The notes beneath the pieces are model-generated. The model searched no databases, was not told the origin of the DNA, and saw only the letters and a list, made by a program, of their open reading frames with translations. Position numbers and translations under genes: made by a program. DNA of 64,000 bases from Pseudogracilibacillus sp037892545. Lineage in GTDB: Bacteria > Bacillota > Bacilli > Bacillales > Amphibacillaceae. The stretch's first letter is position 1, and each line of letters begins with the position of its first letter. Location: assembly GCF_037892545.1 (NCBI RefSeq), contig NZ_JBBKBG010000007.1, forward strand, positions 1 to 64,000, given 5' to 3'. Of this stretch, positions 53,136 to 60,100 are shown one piece after another.

Positions 53136-55524
53136 ACAGGCCGAACGATCAGAAATGGAAATGACTTCCTATCGAGTACAAGGCTTTTCATGTGCTAATT
53201 GTGCAGAGAAATTTGAAAGAAATGTTAAGAAACTACCCAATGTTCAAGACGCAAAAGTAAATTTCGGCGCATCTAAAATAACCGTGTATGGTGATGCAAC
53301 TGTTGAAGAATTAGAGAAAGCAGGAGCTTTTGAAAATCTTAAAGTAATGCCTGAAAAACCAAAACGGCAAACACCAATTGTTGTTCATCAGGATAAAAAT
53401 GTGTATCGGGTTGAAGGCTTTTCGTGTGCCAATTGTGCGGGTAAATTCGAAGAGAATGTAAAAAAATTATCAGGGGTTCATGATGCAAAAGTAAATTTTG
53501 GTGCATCTAAAATTGAGGTATATGGGAATACAACTATCGAGGAATTAGAAAAAGCTGGTGCTTTTGAAAACCTTAAAGTCGCTCCAGATAAACCATTAAG
53601 GGAAGAGAAACAAGAGGTTAAAGAAGAGAAAGAGCCATTTTATAAAAAACACAGCACATTACTATACGCTTCTTTATTAATCGTTTTTGGTTATATCTCT
53701 CAGTTTGTTAATGGGGAAGAAAATATTATTACTTCCCTATTGTTTGCAGCAGCCATCGTTATTGGGGGATATTCACTCTTTAAAGTCGGGTTTCAAAACT
53801 TACTACATTTTGAATTTGACATGAAAACTCTTATGACAGTGGCTATTATTGGAGCAGCTATTATTGGAGAATGGGCAGAAGGTGCAATTGTTGTTATTCT
53901 CTTTGCAATTAGTGAAGCTTTAGAACGTTTCTCTATGGACCGAGCAAGACAATCAATTCGATCTTTAATGGATATTGCTCCGAAAGAGGCGCTTGTTAGA
54001 AGAAATGGGCAAGAAATGATGATTCATGTTGATGATATTGCTGTTGGCGATATTATGATTGTGAAACCCGGTCAAAAGCTTGCTATGGATGGTGTAGTAG
54101 TACATGGTTACTCGGCTGTTAATCAAGCAACTATTACAGGCGAGTCAGTCCCAGTTGAGAAAACAGTGGATGATGAAGTTTTTGCAGGTACATTAAACGA
54201 AGAGGGAATACTTGAAGTTAAAGTAACAAAGCTTGTTGAAGATACAACAATTTCCAAAATCATTCACCTTGTTGAAGAAGCTCAAGGGGAACGCGCGCCT
54301 TCTCAAGCGTTTGTAGATAAATTTGCAAAATATTATACGCCTATTATTATGATTATCGCAGGGCTGGTAGCTGTAGTACCACCATTATTATTTGGTGGCA
54401 GCTGGGGAACTTGGGTTTATCAAGGGCTAGCAGTATTGGTCGTTGGTTGTCCCTGTGCATTAGTTATTTCAACTCCTATTTCTATTGTTTCAGCAATTGG
54501 AAATGCAGCTAAAAAAGGTGTGCTTATCAAAGGCGGAATTTATCTAGAAGAAATGGGTGCTTTAAAAGCAATAGCTTTTGATAAAACGGGTACACTTACA
54601 AAAGGAGTTCCAGTTGTAACAGATTTTAAAATGTTGAACAATCAGGTAAATGCAGAAGATATGTTGTCTATCATTACTGCATTAGAATATCGTTCCGGGC
54701 ATCCTCTAGCTTCAGCTATTATGAAAAAAGCAGATGAGGAGAACATTTCCTACACTCATGTAATCGTGGATGATTTCTCTTCTATCACAGGAAAAGGAAT
54801 TAAGGGGACTATCAACGGTACGACTTACTACATTGGAAATCCGAAATTATTTGAGAATCTGTCAGTTGACTTTAATAATAAACAAGAGCAAATTGTTAAG
54901 AACCTACAAAATCAAGGTAAAACCGCAATGATGGTTGGAACTGAAAAAGAAATACTTGCTGTCATTGCAGTAGCCGATGAAGTACGTGAATCCAGCAAGG
55001 AAATCATTCAAAAGTTACATCAACTTGGAATCAAAAAAACCATCATGCTTACAGGTGACAACAAAGGTACAGCCAATGCAATTGGAGGTCATGTTGGGGT
55101 AACGGATATTCAAGCAGAACTATTGCCTCAAGATAAATTAGAATTTATTAAACAATTGAGATCTAAATATGGCAACGTAGCGATGGTTGGGGATGGTGTC
55201 AATGATGCCCCTGCGTTAGCTGCCTCTACAGTTGGAATTGCAATGGGTGGAGCAGGGACAGATACTGCCCTTGAAACAGCAGATGTAGCTTTAATGGGAG
55301 ATGATTTAAGAAAACTTCCATTTTCTGTGAAACTAAGCCGAAAAGCACTTACTATAATTAAGCAAAACATCACCTTCGCATTAGCAATTAAATTCATTGC
55401 CTTATTATTGGTTATCCCCGGTTGGCTAACACTTTGGATTGCCATCCTTTCAGATATGGGAGCAACTCTTTTAGTAGCATTGAATGGTTTAAGACTAATG
55501 CGAGTGGAAGAAGATAAATATTAA
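53128..55524 (+). CDS. cadA: Cadmium/zinc-translocating P1B-type ATPase CadA, two HMA domains
   Basis: Exports Cd(II), Zn(II) and Pb(II) across the cytoplasmic membrane. The 798-aa protein begins with two tandem metal-binding HMA domains, each with GFSCANCA (Cys22/25 and Cys100/103); they look like a recent duplication. Transmembrane helices follow, then the TGES actuator motif, CPC (about 441-443) in GCPCALV, phosphorylation site DKTGTLT (Asp about 486) and GDGVNDAPA. pI258 CadA has one HMA domain, so this is the longer type. Co-transcribed with cadC. Confidence 0.97.
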   Translation: MSEQAERSEMEMTSYRVQGFSCANCAEKFERNVKKLPNVQDAKVNFGASKITVYGDATVEELEKAGAFENLKVMPEKPKRQTPIVVHQDKNVYRVEGFSCANCAGKFEENVKKLSGVHDAKVNFGASKIEVYGNTTIEELEKAGAFENLKVAPDKPLREEKQEVKEEKEPFYKKHSTLLYASLLIVFGYISQFVNGEENIITSLLFAAAIVIGGYSLFKVGFQNLLHFEFDMKTLMTVAIIGAAIIGEWAEGAIVVILFAISEALERFSMDRARQSIRSLMDIAPKEALVRRNGQEMMIHVDDIAVGDIMIVKPGQKLAMDGVVVHGYSAVNQATITGESVPVEKTVDDEVFAGTLNEEGILEVKVTKLVEDTTISKIIHLVEEAQGERAPSQAFVDKFAKYYTPIIMIIAGLVAVVPPLLFGGSWGTWVYQGLAVLVVGCPCALVISTPISIVSAIGNAAKKGVLIKGGIYLEEMGALKAIAFDKTGTLTKGVPVVTDFKMLNNQVNAEDMLSIITALEYRSGHPLASAIMKKADEENISYTHVIVDDFSSITGKGIKGTINGTTYYIGNPKLFENLSVDFNNKQEQIVKNLQNQGKTAMMVGTEKEILAVIAVADEVRESSKEIIQKLHQLGIKKTIMLTGDNKGTANAIGGHVGVTDIQAELLPQDKLEFIKQLRSKYGNVAMVGDGVNDAPALAASTVGIAMGGAGTDTALETADVALMGDDLRKLPFSVKLSRKALTIIKQNITFALAIKFIALLLVIPGWLTLWIAILSDMGATLLVALNGLRLMRVEEDKY

Positions 55525-55541
55525 CTAAATTTGCAATCTCA

Positions 55542-55567
55542 GGGCTTTTCTTCTTATTGAAAAGCCC
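55542..55567 (+). terminator. Intercistronic hairpin between cadA and cadD
   Basis: 9-bp stem GGGCTTTTC / GAAAAGCCC (55542-55550 with 55559-55567), partly extended by CAGG/CCTG. No T run follows, so read-through into cadD is plausible; it may differentially stabilise the transcript. Confidence 0.4.
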
Positions 55568-55594
55568 AATCCTGAAATATTGGAGATGAAAAAA

Positions 55595-56212
55595 ATGATT
55601 ACAACGGCACTTACTGCGGCTGCAGTTTATGTAGCAACAGGGATTGATTATCTTATTATTTTAATCCTTTTGTTTTCACAAATAAAAAAAGGACAAGCGA
55701 AACATATATGGATTGGACAATACATAGGTACGGCAATTATTATAGCTGCCAGTCTTTTAGTAGCTCTAGGTATTACATGGTTAATCCCTCAGCAATGGGT
55801 TTTAGGTCTTCTAGGGCTTATTCCACTTTATCTGGGGATTAAGATTTGGATCAAGGGAGAGGAGGATGAAGATGAAAGCAATATATTATCTTTATTTTCC
55901 TCAAATCGGTTTAATAAATTGTATATAACAGTCATATTTATTGTGCTGTCTTCCAGTGCAGATGACTTTTCTATTTATATACCTTATTTCACGGCATTAA
56001 ACACGGTTGAAATACTTATTGCTAGTATTGTCTTCTTCATTATGGTTGGGGTTCTATGTTATGTCAGCTATCGCTTAGCTTCTTTGGATTTTGTATCAGA
56101 AAAAATTGAGAAATATGAACGTTGGATTGTCCCTATTGTATTTATAGGGCTAGGGATTTATATCATGTTTGAGAATGGTACATTCAACGCTTTATTTTCA
56201 TTCCTAATTTAA
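55595..56212 (+). CDS. cadD: CadD family cadmium resistance transporter
   Basis: Small membrane transporter giving low-level Cd resistance. The 205-aa protein has five to six transmembrane segments, the family N-terminus TALTAAAVYVATGIDYL, LGLLGLIPLYLGIKIWI and a conserved SSADDFSIYIPYF segment. The start is the ATG at 55595, 9 nt from GGAG. The in-frame TTG at 55580 and ATG at 55586 lie at or before that Shine-Dalgarno. It probably belongs to the cadCA transcription unit. Confidence 0.9.
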   Translation: MITTALTAAAVYVATGIDYLIILILLFSQIKKGQAKHIWIGQYIGTAIIIAASLLVALGITWLIPQQWVLGLLGLIPLYLGIKIWIKGEEDEDESNILSLFSSNRFNKLYITVIFIVLSSSADDFSIYIPYFTALNTVEILIASIVFFIMVGVLCYVSYRLASLDFVSEKIEKYERWIVPIVFIGLGIYIMFENGTFNALFSFLI

Positions 56213-56354
56213 CAAATGGGGCAAATTTTAATCCTAGAAATCAAACATCTTAAAAATACCGAGAATGCTGCTGGCATTTTTAGTTAGCATGATAATGTTG
56301 TTCTGAATGAATTATTTCTGGATAAACAAAAATGTATTTACTTTGCATAGCGAA

Positions 56355-56395
56355 CCGTCACCCTTATTTTGATTTAGCAGATCAAAGGGTGGCGG
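56355..56395 (+). terminator. cad operon terminator
   Basis: Stem CCGTCACCC with GGGTGGCGG (one G-U), extended inward by TTTGAT/ATCAAA, 7-nt loop and tail CTTCTTTATTATT. It ends the cadCAD unit. A weaker AATGC-TGCTG-GCATT hairpin with a short T run lies at 56264-56280. Confidence 0.65.
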
Positions 56396-56479
56396 CTTCT
56401 TTATTATTATCTAAATGGTCAATTAGTTGTCGTCCAACTAAGGGGACATTTACCACTTAAAAGGGATTGTAAGTTACTA

Positions 56480-56602
56480 TTAATTTTTATGATTATTTTT
56501 CAATGCTAATTTGATGGCATAATACACAACAATACCGATGGATGCAAGGTTAAGTATCCATCCCAGTAACCCATGAACCTTCATACTCATCATCCCAACC
56601 AT
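56480..56602 (-). CDS. 40-aa predicted single-pass membrane protein
   Basis: Short ORF with AGAGGTG 7 nt upstream of the ATG. The product starts MVGMMSMKVHGLLGWIL, has one hydrophobic helix (about residues 11-34) and a basic tail ending KNNHKN. It starts 19 bp after the stop of the adjacent secreted-protein gene and in the same direction, so they probably form an operon. I do not recognise the family. The methionine-rich start could suit metal handling, but that is speculation. Confidence 0.55.
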   Translation of the reverse strand: MVGMMSMKVHGLLGWILNLASIGIVVYYAIKLALKNNHKN

Positions 56603-56621
56603 ACGGGAACACCTCTTTAAA

Positions 56622-56861
56622 CTATAAATCATGCATCGTATCACGGAATTCAGTATTGTTTTGCATCATACCATTTTCGCCATGACAGTTGTTGAACATT
56701 TCTTCCTGCTGTTCTGGTGATAAATTAGGATGCATTTCTTCAATATGTGGTTTCATCTCCTCAAAGTTTAAGATTCCACTTCCATTTGATTCGGCCGCAA
56801 CAAATGAAGCACTTCCTAATAGTACGGCTCCGGTTAAAATACCTATTAATAATTTTTTCAT
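56622..56861 (-). CDS. Small secreted protein, metal-island associated
   Basis: 79-aa product with a clear signal peptide (MKKLLIGILTGAVLLGSASFVAA, cleavage around residue 23; shown here only to mark the segment boundaries as MKKLLIG...FVAA). The mature part is acidic and has HPNLSPEQQEEMFNNCHG with His, Met and one Cys residue that could bind metal. AAAGGAGATG precedes the start. Family unknown to me. It is divergent from the CsoR-box gene and next to the 40-aa membrane ORF. Confidence 0.7.
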   Translation of the reverse strand: MKKLLIGILTGAVLLGSASFVAAESNGSGILNFEEMKPHIEEMHPNLSPEQQEEMFNNCHGENGMMQNNTEFRDTMHDL

Positions 56862-57201
56862 TTATTACATCTCCTTTCTTAAATAAATCATACCTAAAAA
56901 TTATCGAGATTTTATGGAGAACATTTAGAAGTTGTGATTTTAAATTTAACAGGATAATAGGAAGCTAATCTAACTTAAAGTATAATATTTCATCTGAAAT
57001 ATTTACCCGATCTAAAAATGACCTAAAACTGATCATGGTGTTTGTTCTGCTAATTAGGAACTAGGCTTGGCTAACTAAATCAAACCTTCTATATACTGTT
57101 TCATAAGGTTAATCCTTCTACCCTATAGGGGTATATCATATTGCAATCCAACAGTGAATACAATAAAAGTGGACATACATACTATGATTGGAGTTGTAAT
57201 A
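56862..57201. promoter_or_regulatory. Divergent control region of the copper block
   Basis: 340 bp between the small secreted-protein gene and the membrane-protein gene. Apart from the CsoR-type box at 57119-57135 it is AT-rich with no recognisable RNA. TATAAT at 56981-56986 (plus strand) is a possible -10, without a good -35. Confidence 0.35.
57119..57135 (+). promoter_or_regulatory. CsoR-type copper operator
   Basis: TACCCTATAGGGGTATA, a near-palindrome that fits the CsoR operator pattern (TACCC...GGGGTA) as at B. subtilis copZA. It lies 67 bp upstream of the preferred start of the membrane-protein gene. No csoR gene is in the window, so the regulator would be elsewhere or further into the island. 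Confidence 0.6.
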
Positions 57202-57761
57202 ATGTCAATTTCTTTACTTTTTATACTTTTGTTGTGTACCACCCAAGTTGTAACAACCATAATATATGTGACGAATCACCGAAAATGGCTAACAAAAATG
57301 AACGGGATGTTGATTTCTATGTCATTAGGGATGTCGGTGGGGATTTTAATAGGAACCATTCTAGGAGTGGCTTTTCATGGTGATTTGTTTCAATCAACAG
57401 TTTACTCTATATTAATTGGAGTGGTTGTTGGGTTTCTTGCAGGAATACCTATTGGTCTACCTGCTGTCATTGACGGAATACTATCTGGACTAATGGGGGA
57501 ATGATGGGAGCAATGCTAGGAGACATGGTAGCTATGACAAGGCCAAATGCAATCATCAATATAATGGCTTTGATGATAACAATGATTTTATTACTTGTTT
57601 TATATACAGCAGAAGAATCAATTCGTAAACAAGCTAACCAAGAAACCTTTTCCTTTTTTAAACATCCATTCTTATTGATTTTTACCATTGCAATATTATT
57701 TCTGATATTAAGTTATATTGATCCACTTGATTTTAATATTCAATATTTAATTAGACATTAA
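57202..57761 (+). pseudogene. Membrane protein gene split by a frameshift
   Basis: Two overlapping frames together look like one membrane protein. The upstream frame (57202-57504) has three to four transmembrane segments and stops in ...GLMGE. The downstream frame (57501-57761) opens MMGAMLGDMVAM and adds two more. In the junction ATGGGGGAATGATG a run of five G's separates them; six G's would fuse the reading as GLMGGMMGAMLGDM, a pattern I recall from intact members of this family. The start at 57202 has GGAG 8 nt upstream. The change may be a real mutation, slippage-prone phase variation or a sequencing error. Function unknown; the CsoR-type box suggests a copper link. Confidence 0.65.
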
Positions 57762-57776
57762 ATAGTAAATTAAGAA

Positions 57777-57819
57777 AACAGAACCGAGTGGCTTATCTTT
57801 GATAAGACTCGGTTCTGTT
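57777..57819. terminator. Bidirectional terminator between convergent genes
   Basis: 12-bp perfect stem AACAGAACCGAG / CTCGGTTCTGTT (57777-57788 with 57808-57819) with an inner CTTATC/GATAAG stem. It lies between the plus-strand membrane-protein gene and the minus-strand cueP unit. Confidence 0.75.
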
Positions 57820-57907
57820 AGAAATATTATTATAAAAGTTTATATCCATTTTCCTATTTGCTTTAAATGATTATATTTTGTGTTAAAAGGATTTGTGAGG
57901 AACCAGA

Positions 57908-58435
57908 CTAAATTAACTGCATTGTTGTTATGCAAGTATTGTCCCCTTCAAATGTAGAAATCTCAGATTCAGCTGTTTTTCCATCATATTGAATCTTCAC
58001 GTTATATGTTTTGTCACGTGGTAACCAAAAATCAATAAATCCATTTTTTAATGAAGTCATGGTTTCATCAACAACAACATTGCCTTCTTCGTCTTCAATA
58101 TAAACATCAAATTCCTTTTCTACTAATTCTCCTTGGCAACCAGTTAAGCTATGATTAGTACAAGGGTGTGTTGTCTCAACAAATGGTGCGATGGAAACAA
58201 AGAACTCGTCTTCGGGAAGATTGTAGGTAGTCTCTTTATTATCACTATCAGTTACAATAAGCTCGTCAGAAGTAATAGAAGCAGACACATCATCAGTATC
58301 CCCGATGCTGTATTCTTGGACCACTTTCTTGATATCTTGTGGTTCGTTTTCGTTTGATGTACTTTCACTTTCGCTACAAGCAGCAACTATTAAAATAAGT
58401 AATAATCCAATTACTGCCAATAATCCTTTTTTCAT
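57908..58435 (-). CDS. cueP: CueP-family copper-binding lipoprotein
   Basis: In Salmonella CueP is a periplasmic copper-binding protein. This 175-aa homologue is a lipoprotein: signal peptide then lipobox VAAC (about residues 17-20), so it would be tethered outside the membrane. The family cysteine motifs are intact: HPCTNHSLTGCQGE in the middle and NTCITTMQLI at the C-terminus, with GFIDFWLPRDKTYNVKI between. The start is the ATG at 58435, 9 nt after AGAGGAG; an upstream in-frame ATG lacks a Shine-Dalgarno. It is downstream of ccdA and resA-like genes on the same strand. Confidence 0.88.
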   Translation of the reverse strand: MKKGLLAVIGLLLILIVAACSESESTSNENEPQDIKKVVQEYSIGDTDDVSASITSDELIVTDSDNKETTYNLPEDEFFVSIAPFVETTHPCTNHSLTGCQGELVEKEFDVYIEDEEGNVVVDETMTSLKNGFIDFWLPRDKTYNVKIQYDGKTAESEISTFEGDNTCITTMQLI

Positions 58436-58590
58436 ATTATTCGACTCCTCTTTCATCTAATTAGTTAAATGCTATTATCAATTACTATGTTAAACGATTT
58501 TCTACATTATAACAAAATCTATAAAACGTATTATAATACTCAAATGTGCATTATTGTGCAAATGTAATAGAGAAATTATGGAAAGTATAT

Positions 58591-59295
58591 TTAAAATCCA
58601 TAAAAACCAAACCAACCAGCCAAAAATGAAGTTAATTTAGTCATCCAGTTAAAGAACAGTGCTACACCCATAAAGATCATAACGTATCCGCCTATTTTAA
58701 CTAATTTAAGGTTATGTTTTCTAATCCACTTTAATTTACCAATAAAGAATGCCAATAAAAGAAACGGAATAGAGAAGCCTAAAACATAGCTAATCATCAT
58801 AATCATACCAACATCGGGGTTGGTTGCAGCTAATGATAACACAATAGCTAATATTGGACCGGTACAAGGAGTCCATCCAAGAGAGAATGCCATTCCTATT
58901 ATAAAAGAACCAACATAACCTCCGGGGCGATTTTTGAATGTTATTTTTTTGTCCTTCATTAGAAATTTAAAATTAAATACTCCAACAATTACTAGTCCAA
59001 AGAAAATGATTAAAATAGCCCCAATTTGTCTAATGGCATCTTGGTAGGTTAATAGGAATTCCGATATATAAGAGGTGGTAAAACCAATCATAATAAAAAT
59101 GCTTGAGAACCCTAGTAAAAATAGAACGGTATGTAAAAGAGCTTTTTTATTCATTTTTTTATTTTCTTCATTTATCTCACTTACGCTCATTCCGGTAATA
59201 TAAGATAAAAATGCCGGATATAGTGGTAATACACACGGTGAAATAAAAGAAAGGAAACCAGCACCAAAAGCTAGAAATATATTTATTTCATTCAA
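58591..59295 (-). CDS. ccdA: CcdA/DsbD-type membrane thiol-electron transporter
   Basis: Carries reducing equivalents from cytoplasmic thioredoxin across the membrane. The 234-aa protein has six transmembrane segments and the two membrane-embedded cysteines of the family, in FISPCVLPLYPAF (about residue 21) and GWTPCTGPILA. The start is a TTG at 59295, 9 nt after a GGGGG Shine-Dalgarno. It lies 33 bp downstream of the ResA-like gene and would be its electron donor. A chromosomal ccdA for cytochrome c maturation is expected elsewhere. Confidence 0.92.
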   Translation of the reverse strand: MNEINIFLAFGAGFLSFISPCVLPLYPAFLSYITGMSVSEINEENKKMNKKALLHTVLFLLGFSSIFIMIGFTTSYISEFLLTYQDAIRQIGAILIIFFGLVIVGVFNFKFLMKDKKITFKNRPGGYVGSFIIGMAFSLGWTPCTGPILAIVLSLAATNPDVGMIMMISYVLGFSIPFLLLAFFIGKLKWIRKHNLKLVKIGGYVMIFMGVALFFNWMTKLTSFLAGWFGFYGF

Positions 59296-59328
59296 AAATT
59301 TTATCCCCCTTTATTAGAAAATCGTAGT

Positions 59329-59904
59329 CTATTGTTTTGGTAATATTTCTTTAAAGTAACTCTCCAAACTTTCTAATGATAAGGCCCCATTTACAATCCT
59401 TTGAATTTCCCCATCCGGATTAATGAATATGGAACTTGGAATTGGTCCTATTTTGTATAAATCCCTGACTTCTCCTGTTTTATCATGGGGAATTGGAAAG
59501 GTTAGATCATATTTATCAATAAATCGATCTACAACCAATTCTGTATTATCCAAACTAACTGCAATGATTTCAATTCCTTTTTCTTTATATACGGGATAAA
59601 GCTCTTGCATGTAAGGCATTTCTTCTTCACACGGTTTACACCAAGTACCCCAAAAGTTCAGCATAATACCTTGCCCTTTAAAATCACTTAGTCGTATAGT
59701 TTCTAATTCATTATTTTTATTAATTTGCTTTAATTCAAAGTCAGGTGCTTCATCTCCGACTTGATAAATGGTTTTATCCGCTTGTATATTGGACACTAAT
59801 GCAAATATAATAGCTCCAACCATTACAATTAATATAGAAGTTCTAAAAATTAATCTGTTTTTCCTTTTATTTTTCTTCTTCTTTTTTGTTTCCTCCAAAC
59901 TCAT
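59329..59904 (-). CDS. ResA/TlpA-like membrane-anchored thioredoxin
   Basis: Extracytoplasmic thiol-disulfide oxidoreductase. The 191-aa protein has a basic N-terminus, one signal-anchor helix (about residues 22-42) and an AhpC/TSA-Redoxin fold with active site WGTWCKPCEEEMP (about 89-101) and cis-Pro segment IGPIPSSIFIN. B. subtilis ResA has CEPC at this site. Its pairing with CcdA indicates a reductive role, here perhaps on CueP cysteines or on copper-damaged thiols. Confidence 0.9.
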   Translation of the reverse strand: MSLEETKKKKKNKRKNRLIFRTSILIVMVGAIIFALVSNIQADKTIYQVGDEAPDFELKQINKNNELETIRLSDFKGQGIMLNFWGTWCKPCEEEMPYMQELYPVYKEKGIEIIAVSLDNTELVVDRFIDKYDLTFPIPHDKTGEVRDLYKIGPIPSSIFINPDGEIQRIVNGALSLESLESYFKEILPKQ

Positions 59905-60100
59905 AAGTATGTATCACTCCTTATAGAAATATAGTATAACGGTGGTATTATCTAAAGACACTCTCTGTTAGATTACGTTACAAGTTTGCAGAAATTAAGC
60001 AGATTCTTTGTACTATTTATGAACAGAAATTTACCTACAGAAAAATAAAAGGCTAAGCAATACCATACATGCTTAGCCAAACATAAACTATTTGTTTCTA

